The translations under genes were made by a program, and so were the position numbers. The notes under the pieces are model-generated. The model made no database searches. It saw nothing but the letters and a program-made list of their open reading frames with translations, and was not told the DNA's origin. From Planctomycetota bacterium (GTDB taxonomy: Bacteria > Planctomycetota > JAJSAM01 > JAJVHW01), in the NCBI GenBank assembly GCA_021776825.1, contig JAJFFG010000014.1, positions 1 to 55,357 on the forward strand: DNA of 55,357 nt, read 5' to 3'. The first letter of the stretch is position 1, and each line of letters starts with the position of its first letter. Positions 1 through 8,063 of the stretch are shown one piece after another.

Positions 1-2
1 CC

Positions 3-26
3 GGGGGCCCGCGCGCGCGGGCCCCC
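3..26. repeat. 24-bp perfect GC palindrome
   Basis: A perfect 12-bp-arm inverted repeat made only of G and C. It lies 58 bp before the DUF932 gene, so it may be a terminator stem of a gene left of the window or a cruciform-forming site. No T-tract follows it. Confidence 0.6.
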
Positions 27-57
27 TCCCTTCCCCTCCCTTCCCCTCCCTTCCCCT
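27..57. repeat. 10-bp tandem repeat, three units
   Basis: Three copies of the pyrimidine unit tcccttcccc run directly from the palindrome towards the first gene. All purines are on the minus strand. The repeat is too short and uniform to be a CRISPR. It may be a polymorphic microsatellite in the leader of the downstream operon. Confidence 0.7.
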
Positions 58-83
58 CACTCATCACCTGGAGGACACCGCCC

Positions 84-1142
84 ATGCAGGGCACAACACT
101 CACCCATGCCAGCAACGAGCTCTTCCGCCGCCCGCCTGAGGAGCACTTCGCCTCGTTCGAGTCGCTGCGCGCCGATGCCGACGCCCAGCGGGACCGATGC
201 CGCGAGGTCGCCGCGCGCGACCTCGAGATCCTCTTCGGAGAGGACGGCGTCCACTTCGGCGACGAGACGCTCGCCCTGACCCACTACTCGCTGTCTCAGA
301 TGGCGACGCATGCGCGCGTGCCGATGTCGCTGCTCGGGCGCCTGCGGCCCGAGACGCGCACGACCGTGCTCAACCAGTGCTACGAGCGCGGCCGGCGCTT
401 CAAGATCGGCCTCGCCGACGGGTGCCGCCTGCGCGCCGTCACGTCGGATCGCTACGAACGCGTCTGGGACGCCGAGCTCTACGAGGCCGTCGACCGCTGG
501 CTGCTCCCCTCGGGGTTCGTGCCGGCGGTCCCGACGATGAACACCGACGAGCACGGCACCAACGTGCTCGGCAACACGAAGCCCGCCCTCTTCCGCAGCG
601 ATCGCGACTCGTTCGCGTTCTTCTTCTCGGAGGAGTCGAACGGCGCCGAGTTCGGCGGTCTCCGCAAGGGCGTTCTCGCCTACAACTCCGAGGTCGGGGC
701 CAAGTGCCTCGGCTACGCAACGTTCCTGTTCCGCGACGTCTGCTCCAACTTCTTGATCTGGTCGGCCAGCGAGGTCGTCGAGCGCCAAGCACGCCACACC
801 AGTCGCGTGCGCGAGCTCTTCTCGGAGTTCGATCGCGAGCTCCGAGAGATCGCGAACACGGTGTCGCCGCTCGAGCTCCGGCTCATCGACAAAGCCGCGA
901 CGACGGAGTTCGTCACAAAGGGCGACCACGCCGCCGCGATGACGCGACTGCAACGGGAGTTCCGCGTGCCGAAGAGACTCATTGGCGACGTCATCGACGC
1001 CGTGTTTCTCCCGGAGAACCCCGGCGAGCTCACCGCCTGGGGCATCGCGAACGGCATCACGTCGGTCGCGAAGACGCTCCCCTACGCCGACGACCGCGCG
1101 GCGCTCTCCCGCATCGCGGGGGAGGTGCTCTCGGTCCGCTGA
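84..1142 (+). CDS. DUF932 family protein
   Basis: A 352-aa protein recognised as DUF932, the phage/plasmid-like family, by its S-D-R-Y-E-R-V-W-D stretch near residue 115 and by overall layout and length. The ATG is preceded by ggagg 11 nt upstream. Members are carried by plasmids, phages and integrative elements and are often linked to recombination or nuclease genes, but their biochemical role is unknown. Here the gene heads a plus-strand group with a 149-aa protein and a broken RecB-like nuclease. It is followed by a perfect hairpin. Family assignment is fairly sure; function is not. Confidence 0.8.
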   Translation: MQGTTLTHASNELFRRPPEEHFASFESLRADADAQRDRCREVAARDLEILFGEDGVHFGDETLALTHYSLSQMATHARVPMSLLGRLRPETRTTVLNQCYERGRRFKIGLADGCRLRAVTSDRYERVWDAELYEAVDRWLLPSGFVPAVPTMNTDEHGTNVLGNTKPALFRSDRDSFAFFFSEESNGAEFGGLRKGVLAYNSEVGAKCLGYATFLFRDVCSNFLIWSASEVVERQARHTSRVRELFSEFDRELREIANTVSPLELRLIDKAATTEFVTKGDHAAAMTRLQREFRVPKRLIGDVIDAVFLPENPGELTAWGIANGITSVAKTLPYADDRAALSRIAGEVLSVR

Positions 1143-1161
1143 ACCCATCCCATCCACCCAG

Positions 1162-1201
1162 CAGCGAGAGGCGCGGTCGCGATCGGCCGCGCCTCTCGCT
1201 G
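1162..1201 (+). terminator. 15-bp perfect hairpin after the DUF932 gene
   Basis: Arms 1162-1176 and 1187-1201 are perfectly complementary, with a 10-nt loop. It lies 20 bp past the DUF932 stop and 21 bp before the next start codon. There is no U-tract, so it may attenuate or protect the transcript rather than terminate it intrinsically. Confidence 0.5.
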
Positions 1202-1222
1202 TGTTCCGTGAAGGAGATCCCC

Positions 1223-1672
1223 GTGATCACAATCCGAGTCCACCTATCTGAAAAGCGCTCGACCTCGTCGCAGTACGAGAACGCGACCGTCGGCGCCGCC
1301 ATCGAAGCCCAGAACCTCGAGCTCGTCTCCGCCGAGGACATCGCTCGCAAGACGCGCGAGCTGTTCCAGATCTGCCGTGGCACCGTGCAGCAGCAACTCC
1401 TCGAGCCGGTCCCGTCTGCTGAGCGCAACGGCCACGAAGGGAACGGTCATGTCTCCAATGGCAACGGCCGGCGTCGCGCGTTCGGACGCCCTACACCGGA
1501 GCCGACTGCGAAGCAGAGACAGTTCCTTCGTCAGATCGCGCGCGAACGCGACCTGGATGCCCAGACGGTCGGCGAGACCTGCGAGCGCGTCGTCGGCGTG
1601 CCGCTGCGCTCGTGCACCAGGGACGATCTCTCGAAGCTCATCGACGCGCTCCTTGAGGAGCGGGCACGATGA
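1223..1672 (+). CDS. Hypothetical protein of DUF932 operon
   Basis: A 149-aa protein starting at GTG, chosen because aaggag lies 6 nt upstream and the frame begins V-I-T-I-R-V-H-L. The N-terminal part looks like a small beta/alpha domain. Residues around 70-85 form a low-complexity Gly/Asn/His-rich linker. The C-terminal part (about 90-149) is basic and helical. I do not recognise the family. The stop overlaps the start of the nuclease gene (ATGA), so the two are probably co-translated. A role in nucleic-acid processing is suggested only by the neighbours. Confidence 0.65.
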   Translation: MITIRVHLSEKRSTSSQYENATVGAAIEAQNLELVSAEDIARKTRELFQICRGTVQQQLLEPVPSAERNGHEGNGHVSNGNGRRRAFGRPTPEPTAKQRQFLRQIARERDLDAQTVGETCERVVGVPLRSCTRDDLSKLIDALLEERAR

Positions 1673-1909
1673 GGTCGTCGGTGCGCGGCGTCCTGACGTG
1701 CAGTCCGGCCTGGTACTTCCGCCGCACCGGCGTACCTCCAGAGACTCGAGCCCTGGCTCTCGTCGACGGAGTGGTCCTTCACGAGGTGATCGCCGAGGAC
1801 CTGAGGCACCGGATGAAGGGCGCGTCGCTCGACGAGCGCGACGCGCTTGAACTACTCAAGGTCACCTACTTCGTGGAGGAGGCTTCGGGTGTGAAGCGCG
1901 TACGGCAAG

Positions 1910-2830
1910 CAAGTCTGGGGGGGGACTCCCCACCGTTCTGCAAGTGCGAATCCAGGTCGGCGGATCAGTACCCGCCGCCTTCGGCTTTGGAATGACCACA
2001 GGCGTTCGCAGTTTGATTCTTGTTCTGTTTTCTCGGAGGGAGTCATGCGGCCGCCCTCGCTCCGCGCTGACCGATCTTGCCCGCGTCGTAGAGGGTGCGG
2101 GTCTTGAGCATCGCCATCGCGACGTTCAGCAAGCGATCCGCGATGCCGCGACACGCGCGCCCAGTGGTACGTCGCGTTGCGCACTCGCGCAGTTCGATCA
2201 CGACTGGATCGTCGCGCTCAAGTCGGCGGTACGCGCGACGGTCCGTGCGCAGCGAGTCGGCGAGCACGCGCGCGTCGCGCCGGTCGTCCTTCGCGCCCGC
2301 GACCGTGAAGCGGTCTCGAAAGCGGTCCAGCTGCTTGGGATTGAGCGAGTGCATGGCGAAGCCGCGCTCGAGAAGCGTCTCGACCACCGGCCCGTGAGGC
2401 ACCTCGATCGACACGGCGATCTCTTCGGGCGAAGCGCCGCCTCGGGCGACGATCCAGTCCGCCATCGCAGCAAGGCCCCTCGCGTCGGCCGCAAAGGCGC
2501 GCTCGCCGAGCACGCGTCCACTCCTGTCCACGACGCACACGTCGTGCTTCTCGGTTGCCCAGTCGACGCCGGCGTACGCCACCGGCTCGAAGCCATCGGT
2601 CATGCGACACCTCCTCGTGTCGGCTCCGGCAGGCCGCGACGTTCGATCAGCCCTGTACTGGCGCTCGTGGCGCGACTCCCCACTGGGTCTTCGTCGCAGC
2701 CGCCGTGTCGGGGCACGGGTCCCCCCCGGGCGCTCAGAGCGCAGGGGGCAAACGGTCGCTCCCGACACGGGGCCGAAGTCGTCAGCGCCAACGTACGGAT
2801 GCACGGTGACGCTGGCCCGCAGTGGTACAG
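1910..2830 (-). mobile_element. IS110-family remnant inside the nuclease gene
   Basis: The limits are approximate and are inferred from where nuclease similarity stops and resumes. IS110 elements usually lack long terminal inverted repeats, and none is seen. G-rich runs occur at both edges (around 1918 and 2826). The enclosed transposase is internally deleted, so the copy is probably not autonomous. Confidence 0.55.
2043..2603 (-). pseudogene. IS110-family transposase, internally deleted
   Basis: The start ATG at 2603 has gaggaggt upstream. The 186-aa product carries the RuvC-like N-terminal domain with the DEDD residues: G-V-D-W near residue 13, I-E-V-P near 60, and K-D-D-R-R-D-A-R. It then passes from the early linker straight to the extreme C-terminal helix (L-L-N-V-A-M-A-M-L-K). 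Full-length enzymes are 300-400 aa, so the Tnp_20 domain with the catalytic serine is missing. The frame is still open, which implies an in-frame or compensated deletion. Confidence 0.75.
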
Positions 2831-3299
2831 GGGGGGGCGGACGGACTGCTGCGGCTCTACCTGCACCGGCGGAAGGCGTACGCCCCGCGCGGCGAGACCG
2901 TCGCCGTCGAGGAGGAGCTCCGGTTCGAGTTTCCGAGGATCCAGCGCAGCCTGCTTGGCCATTTCGACCTGGTCGAGGCGACCCCAGACGGGGACCTCGT
3001 CAGAGACTGGAAGTCCAGCGCAAACAAGCCGAAACGGGACGACCTGCTCGTCCCTCTCGACCTCCAGAGGATCGCCATGGTCCGCCGCTGGAAGGCGTCA
3101 TGGCTCCGTCCGGTTCCAGGGTGGACCTGGAGCCACCTGGTCAAGGCGAAGACGCCGGGGCTCGTCGACTACCAGCTACCGATGTCCGAGCGCGACCGCG
3201 TGCCCGAACTCGAGCGCCTTTCTGCGGTCGTCCAGCCGACGATCGGCGCGATGCGATACGTCCTCAACGCTCCCCGCGGACCGGTTCCGCAGGCCAGTT

Positions 3300-3590
3300 T
3301 CCCGGGCAACGGGTGTTCGTTCCAGGCCGCGTATGCAGCGTCGCGCCGATGACCGGCAGCCCTCGCGGCGCAGGAGCACCCCGATGCGGCGATAGCCGTA
3401 CCTGGGGTGCTTCCTGACCAACTCGTGCATGCGCGCGACGATCACGCGCTCCTCCGGATCGACGCGCTCTTCGTAACGCTGCGTCGCGCGAGGTTGTCCC
3501 AGGGTCTTGCAAGCCCGGCGTTCGGAGACGTCGAGCGCGCGCTGCACATGACGCACAGCGCGACGCCGACGGGCCGGGCTCAGAAGTTTC
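3300..3590 (-). pseudogene. IS3-family OrfB, truncated
   Basis: The frame following orfA encodes the N-terminal HTH_21 region of an IS3 transposase, seen as H-P-R-Y-G-Y-R-R-I near 3400. It then loses its frame within R-R-E-G-C. The rve integrase domain with the DDE residues is absent, so no transposase activity is expected. In IS3 elements OrfB is made by programmed -1 frameshifting from OrfA; the overlap near 3580-3590 fits that arrangement. Confidence 0.6.
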
Positions 3591-3858
3591 CCTCGGCGAC
3601 CTCCTTCAGGATCTGACTGTCCAAGGAGAGGTCCGCCACCAGTTTCTTCAGCCGGCGGTTCTCGTCCTCGAGCTGGCGCAGCCGCTTGATCTCGCCGCCG
3701 TCCATCCCGCGGTACTTCGCCTTCCAGCGGTGGTACGTCTGGTCGCTGATCCCGAGCGTCTGGCAGACCTCGCCAACCGTCTTGCCGGCCGCCCGCATCT
3801 GCTCGGCTTCGCGCAGCTTCCGGATGATCTGCTCCGTCGTGTGTCGCTTCCTCTTCAC
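3580..3858 (-). CDS. IS3-family transposase OrfA
   Basis: A 92-aa protein from GTG at 3858, with aggagg 7 nt upstream. It opens V-K-R-K-R-H-T-T-E-Q-I-I, the Tnp_1 helix-turn-helix family. It continues with D-Q-T-Y-H-R-W-K-A-K-Y and ends in a leucine-zipper coiled coil (E-D-E-N-R-R-L-K-K-L). OrfA binds the element ends and acts with OrfB, which here is truncated. Confidence 0.8.
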   Translation of the reverse strand: MKRKRHTTEQIIRKLREAEQMRAAGKTVGEVCQTLGISDQTYHRWKAKYRGMDGGEIKRLRQLEDENRRLKKLVADLSLDSQILKEVAEGNF

Positions 3859-3929
3859 CTTCAAGCCTCCTGGCCGGTTCGGCCTCAAGGCTCTCACACG
3901 CGGTGGATTGGTTCACGGGGGGCAGACCA

Positions 3930-4266
3930 GCGTCGCGTTTCCACGGGCAGCGGACCGACATCGAGTCGCGGAACTCGCTGCACTTCGCGTGGCACTCCCC
4001 ATCTCGCAGGCCTCGGGCCGACGGCCCCCGGTCCAATCTCCGTTGCCGACGAGCTGCTCCGCACCTTCACCGAGGCGAGCCGCGTCCACGACGACACGAC
4101 GGCGTGCGTAGTCTACGAGAATGACAACATTCACGACGTCAAGCCGAGCACGAAGCGGCGGATCGACGCCGTGGTGGTGGCGGTGACCACTTGCTCGCTA
4201 CGGATGGCGCCGCCTCAAGGGCCAGCGCGCCCACACCTCGGTGGACGAGCAGTCGGAGATCACCAA
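3930..4266. other. Gene-free stretch next to the IS3 remnant
   Basis: About 340 bp between the IS3 end and the stop of the Cys-rich gene. Short frames exist on both strands, but none has a ribosome-binding site or a recognisable motif. It may hold debris of inserted or deleted DNA. Confidence 0.5.
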
Positions 4267-5163
4267 CTACGCGACTTGCGCTGCCCACTCCCGAATCTGG
4301 TCGCGAGAAGCCCGATCGAATTCCTCGTTCCCATGGCGCTCCGCGATCTTCCCGATCGCCTCCATCGGGACGTACTCGAAGTCCTCGCGGCCAGCACGAG
4401 TCGCAAGGCCCGCGTCGACAATTGCCAGGAACCGGCGGTGGAAGAGATCCGCAATAGCCCTACCTGAGTACCAGACGCCACGGCGCTCGCGCGGGTCTCC
4501 CGCCCCGTGGTAGGCCTCGGTGAATACGCGAGCGAGGCCAAGGTTCGCTCGGAAGTGAACGCCAATGCGGTGCCTCGCCGCGAACAGATCGACCAGACCC
4601 GCCTCGGCAAGTTTCGGAAGCACGGCATCCTGCGGCTCGTGGATCTCGCCCCCGGTTCCCATCGCGGGTCCGCAGATGATCATCGGCAGCGCCGCGCCAC
4701 GACGGAGCGCGTTCTCCGCCCGCTCCGCAAGTGCGTCGGACACCAACTTGTCGTAGACGTGCGGATTCGCCTCCCCGGCGACGATCACAAGAGTGCCCGT
4801 GTCCTCGCCGATGAACTCCGCGAGCTTCACCTTCGCAACGGACTCCAGCTTGTAGTTCTCCTCGCGGCGCCCGCAGTGAGCGAACTCAGGGAGTCTGTGC
4901 AGTTCGCACTGGTCCTTCGGCCGAATCCCCTCAGCTGCTGCGATCCCGCGCGCGCATGCCTCACAGTCTGCAAGGTGGGCGCCGTAGCGCGCATTAAGGA
5001 TGTCCCTGTCGATCCCCGCGAGCGCGAAGTCCATCACGACTGACATGGGCACGTGGTCACGCGCTTCCGCCTCGATGTTCTGCAGAAGCTTCCCTGCGGA
5101 TAGCCACGCCTCTCGAGTCGCATCGCCAGCTGCGTCGATTGCGCCGATACCGTGATTGCTCAT
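4267..5163 (-). CDS. Unknown protein with H-x3-C-x2-C motif
   Basis: A 298-aa soluble protein I do not recognise. Near residues 62-70 it has H-L-A-D-C-E-A-C, the shape of an anti-sigma-type zinc finger; more Cys/His follow (C-E-L-H near 86 and H-C near 96). The middle has alternating hydrophobic strands (G-T-L-V-I-V-A-G, L-P-M-I-I-C-G-P) suggesting an alpha/beta sensor or nucleotide-binding fold. The C-terminal part is helical. The ATG overlaps the stop of the upstream dehydrogenase-like gene (ATGA), so the two are co-translated and probably act together. No family can be named. A regulatory or defence role is only inferred from the island context. Confidence 0.7.
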   Translation of the reverse strand: MSNHGIGAIDAAGDATREAWLSAGKLLQNIEAEARDHVPMSVVMDFALAGIDRDILNARYGAHLADCEACARGIAAAEGIRPKDQCELHRLPEFAHCGRREENYKLESVAKVKLAEFIGEDTGTLVIVAGEANPHVYDKLVSDALAERAENALRRGAALPMIICGPAMGTGGEIHEPQDAVLPKLAEAGLVDLFAARHRIGVHFRANLGLARVFTEAYHGAGDPRERRGVWYSGRAIADLFHRRFLAIVDAGLATRAGREDFEYVPMEAIGKIAERHGNEEFDRASRDQIREWAAQVA

Positions 5164-6347
5164 ATTCCTGCCCTCGGTCGTTGCGGAGCTATGTACCTGT
5201 CCACGTACTTGCTCACTGCTTGGATCGATTCTGCAAGTGCGAATGCCGTCAGTGGGGTCGGTATGCCGGCTTGTCGCCCGTATTGCACCTGTCGCGCGAG
5301 CCTGTCGTCGAACTTCTTCAGCAGTCGAGCGAGTTTCGAAAGGTGTGCAAGGGGCTCTTCAAGTGGATCCTGGATGATGGAGACGAACTCCCGTAGCACG
5401 TTCATCACGGTCCAGTCCGCCTGGTCTCCGAGGCGCTCGAAGATTCGGTCGGAGAAGGCGTTCAGCGCCTCCTCCGACAGTGCAGGATGGGTGCAGCCGG
5501 CCGCTCTCGCATGTGCGGCGAGGACGCGCGTCCACTCCTGGTGAAGCCCCCGTAGGAACAGGGCTGCGTTCGGATCTTCCAGCACGTCGACGAGCCGGAA
5601 GCCAGCGCCCTCTTTCTTCTCGGCAAGGATGCCGAGGACGACATGGGTCCCGTTGACGAGCCAGAACTTGCGGTACTCGAAGAACTCGACAGACTTGGGG
5701 GGCGCAACCGTCACGATCGGCGCCGCGTCCGCGAGATCTTCGCACGGGTCGAACAGCGACGCGGCGGTGTCCGCGACAACGACTTCGCCGTATCGCTCAA
5801 TCTTGACGGTCGCTGGTCCGGACACATCTTCCATCGAGCACGCACGATCGGTCACTGTCGCATGCGAGACAACCGGCCGCGCCGCGGCGCCCGGCGTTGA
5901 ACGAAGGACGTCCGAGACGAGCCGCTCCAACTCCGCGCTCGCTTCGGGCCTGTTCTCGAACGCCAAGACGTGTAGCGGCGTTTCAGCGGGCGCATCTCGG
6001 CACCCCTCCGCGATCAGGTAGGCAACCTGCCCGAGGTTCGCGACGCCGACGGAGACCAAGACCACGTTAGCTGCGGAAATCGCAGCGACAGCGTCGCGCG
6101 AGTCCGCCCCGCCGAGATCGTCGGGGTCGTACTCCTGGAGCTCGACCTCGCCGTACGGCCACTCGCCGCATGGCCCCTTCAAGAGATAGGCGGCGTCGGT
6201 CTTGAGCGCTGTCCTGTAGGGGCGCGCCGATCCACTGTGAGCGCGGCGGTTGATGAGGACAGCCTTGTTGCCGGCCGAGACCATCCAGGGGTAGAGCAGG
6301 CCAAGGCCAATCCTGCCTGCTCCGATGATGCACACGGACAGCGCCAA
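5160..6347 (-). CDS. Mannitol-phosphate-dehydrogenase-like NAD(P) protein
   Basis: A 395-aa protein. I chose the TTG at 6347 because ggag sits 7 nt upstream and the chain then opens with the Rossmann motif C-I-I-G-A-G-R-I-G-L-G at once. The order of features resembles mannitol-1-phosphate 5-dehydrogenase/polyol dehydrogenases: the N-terminal GxGxxG, L-A-F-E-N-R-P-E near residue 140, E-R-Y-G-E-V-V near 195, and K-F-W-L-V-N-G-T-H near 240 in place of the K-x4-N-x2-H catalytic block. The residual family signature suggests a real NAD(P)-binding fold, but the substrate is unknown. A sugar-metabolism role fits poorly with its neighbours: an anti-sigma-like Cys protein, IS remnants and BREX. Confidence 0.65.
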   Translation of the reverse strand: MALSVCIIGAGRIGLGLLYPWMVSAGNKAVLINRRAHSGSARPYRTALKTDAAYLLKGPCGEWPYGEVELQEYDPDDLGGADSRDAVAAISAANVVLVSVGVANLGQVAYLIAEGCRDAPAETPLHVLAFENRPEASAELERLVSDVLRSTPGAAARPVVSHATVTDRACSMEDVSGPATVKIERYGEVVVADTAASLFDPCEDLADAAPIVTVAPPKSVEFFEYRKFWLVNGTHVVLGILAEKKEGAGFRLVDVLEDPNAALFLRGLHQEWTRVLAAHARAAGCTHPALSEEALNAFSDRIFERLGDQADWTVMNVLREFVSIIQDPLEEPLAHLSKLARLLKKFDDRLARQVQYGRQAGIPTPLTAFALAESIQAVSKYVDRYIAPQRPRAGI

Positions 6348-6666
6348 GGCCTTACTCCCCTGCCGTCGATGCCGTCGATGCCGTCGACGGTTCAAGGGGC
6401 GCAATTGGACAGGGGTGCACGACCAGCCGCCAACCAAAAGGCGCGGCCGCGAGGTGCGTGGCCACGTCCCCCGAGCTCCGCGTAGCGGCTTCCGGGAAGG
6501 CCCGGTCGACGTACACCGTCGTCGGCGCGCCCCCCTTGGGGGCACGGCCAGCGGACCTCGGGAACCTACACTCGGCGCCAGCACGGGAACCACTGTACCT
6601 CGTGGCCCAACCGACGCAACATCACAACCCATTGTGGCTGAGGAGACTCCCGGCCAACAGGAGGCG
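6348..6666. other. Divergent intergenic region with short repeats
   Basis: This separates the minus-strand pair from the plus-strand DUF262 remnant. It holds three copies of a 9-bp unit gccgtcgat at 6362-6388 just before the TTG start, and a compact palindrome gcccccttgggggc near 6529. A TACACT at about 6568-6573 could be a -10 box for the plus strand, but no matching -35 is clear. No gene is seen. Confidence 0.45.
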
Positions 6667-7768
6667 ATGGCGAACGAAGTAGGTGACGGCATGGCTGCGG
6701 AATCGGGCGAGTGCGCTCAGGCTGCATCGGCACAAGCGAGGGTTGAACTCGAGGGTTCGTGTGGAAGAACACGAAGGTCCGCGACCTCTTGGACTCGGTC
6801 TTCCGGGGCTTCCCGTTCGGCTATCTCATGACGTGGAAGAGCCCCGACGACGTCAACCACACGACGCTCGGCGGGCACGCGTCAGGGAGCACTGTCCCGC
6901 ACGCGCTCGTGGTGGACGGTCAGCAGCGCCTTACCTCCCTCTACGCCGTGATGACGGGACACGAGATCGTCGACAAGAAGTTCAAGAAGCGGCGGATTCA
7001 GATCGCGTTCCACCCGATCTCGGCGCGGTTCGAAGTGGCGGACGCCGCCATCCGGAAGAACCCAGAGTGGCTCGCCGACGTGAGCGCGGTGTTCACCGAC
7101 CGAATGGGCGCGCTCTCCGTCGTGCAGTCGTACCTCACGCGCCTGGAAGCCGTTCGGGAGATCACCCCGGAGCACCGGCGAGCCGTGGAGACCAACGTCT
7201 CCCGGCTGGTGAACCTCAGCAACCTGCCCGTCCACGTTCTGGAGATCGGCGCCGAGGCGAACGAGGAACAGGTCGCCGAGATCTTCGTTCGGATCAACAG
7301 CACGGGGCAGCGCCTACGCCAGGCGGACTTCATTCTCACGCTGCTCGCCGTGTTCTGGGAAGACGCGCGCGTGGGACTGGAGGAGTTCGCGAAGGCATGC
7401 CGCATCCCGCCCGCCGACGACACTCCTGCCCCCTTCAACAGGAAGCTGCAGCCAGACCCTGATGCGCTCGTGAGAGTGGTGGTCGCCGTCGGGCATCACC
7501 GCGCGCGGCTATCGGCCGCCTACCAAGTGTTGCGAGGCAAGGACGCGCGGACCGGAGAGACCTCTGCAGAGAGCCGACGTCGCAACCTGCAGATCCTCGC
7601 GTCCGCCCAAGCCGACGCACTGTCGGTGGCCAACTGGCACGAGTTCTTGAAGGTGCTATCGGTCGCCGGGTTCCGGCACCGGAAGCTGATCGGGTCGGAG
7701 GTCTCCGCGCTGTTCGCCTACTCACTGTTCCTCATCGGACGCACGCAGCGCGTCAAGGCGATTGCCAT
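6667..7768 (+). pseudogene. DUF262 (GmrS-like) gene, damaged at both ends
   Basis: The body is a clear DUF262 domain. D-G-Q-Q-R-L-T-S-L is the NTP-hydrolysing motif (about 50 residues into the open frame from GTG 6759), and V-R-I-N-S-T-G-Q-R-L lies near residue 175. The family's opening P-x-x-Q-R-G-F-V-W is reduced to R-G-F-V-W-K, with a stop just before it. A start at 6667 with caggagg reads a different frame, so the 5' end is frameshifted. At the 3' end the frame runs into a gene on the opposite strand near 7768, and no DUF1524 HNH domain follows. DUF262 proteins are subunits of modification-dependent restriction and other defence nucleases; this copy is probably dead. Confidence 0.7.
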
Positions 7769-8003
7769 CGCCGTGGCCCGTGACGTAGCAGATCGTCGGG
7801 CCCGACTTCGGTCTCACGAAGATGCGCAGCCAGTGCGCGAGGTCGCGCGCATCGTGGTACTGGCGAACCGCGACCGACGCGCCGACGGCGGCGCTCCAAC
7901 CGTCGAGGAACGGTCCGGCGCTCGTCCGGTCAGCCAGTTCGTCGCTCCATGCCCCCTCGAGCACCAGGACACGCGGGCCTCGTGTACGTCGCGATCTCGC
8001 CAT
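7722..8003 (-). pseudogene. CHAT/DUF6642-like protein, N-terminal fragment
   Basis: Starting at ATG 8003 (ggag upstream), about 93 residues. The pattern R-V-L-V-L-E-G-x-W-S near residue 11, P-F-L-D-G-W, the Y-H-D-A-R-D-L and then C-Y-V-T-G-H-G resembles the first half of small CHAT-like proteins (DUF6642), whose H-G carries the presumed catalytic His. The chain ends shortly after H-G, where the DNA becomes the end of the DUF262 gene, so the Cys half is missing. It begins 60 bp after the brxHI stop on the same strand and may once have been transcribed with BREX. Confidence 0.5.
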
Positions 8004-8063
8004 CTCAGAGTCTCCCCGCACCGCGCGCGTAGGCGACGTGCTTCAACGCGTGCGCGCGGCTGC

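Larger units (their letters stand above)
1669..3352 (+). pseudogene. PD-(D/E)XK (RecB/Cas4-like) nuclease, interrupted
   Basis: The intact N-terminal part (1669 to about 1905) has the family opening, S-P-A-W-Y and the helix with D-G-V-V-L-H-E. The C-terminal part resumes near 2836 with L-L-R-L-Y-L, then G-H-F-D and R-D-W-K-S-S, which supply the nuclease core D...(D/E)XK, then helical segments to about 3300. Between the halves lies an IS110-family remnant, and the last residues meet an IS3-family remnant. Intact relatives are single-chain RecB-family exonucleases of mobile elements. The gene is broken and presumably inactive. Exact junctions cannot be set from sequence alone. Confidence 0.7.
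3300..3929 (-). mobile_element. IS3-family insertion sequence remnant
   Basis: It contains a complete orfA and the start of orfB on the minus strand. A terminal-repeat-like end, TGGTCTGCCCCCCGTGA read on the minus strand at 3913-3929, lies 56 bp upstream of orfA, matching the G/C-rich ends of IS3 elements. The other end is lost: orfB breaks off near 3350 where nuclease sequence begins. Confidence 0.65.

Noticed and set aside
27..57. CRISPR array
   Set aside because: Units are 10 bp with no spacers, and no cas genes are present.
6362..6388. Three 9-bp repeats as regulatory iterons
   Set aside because: The tract is short and GC-rich; it could be simple slippage. There is no replication gene beside it.
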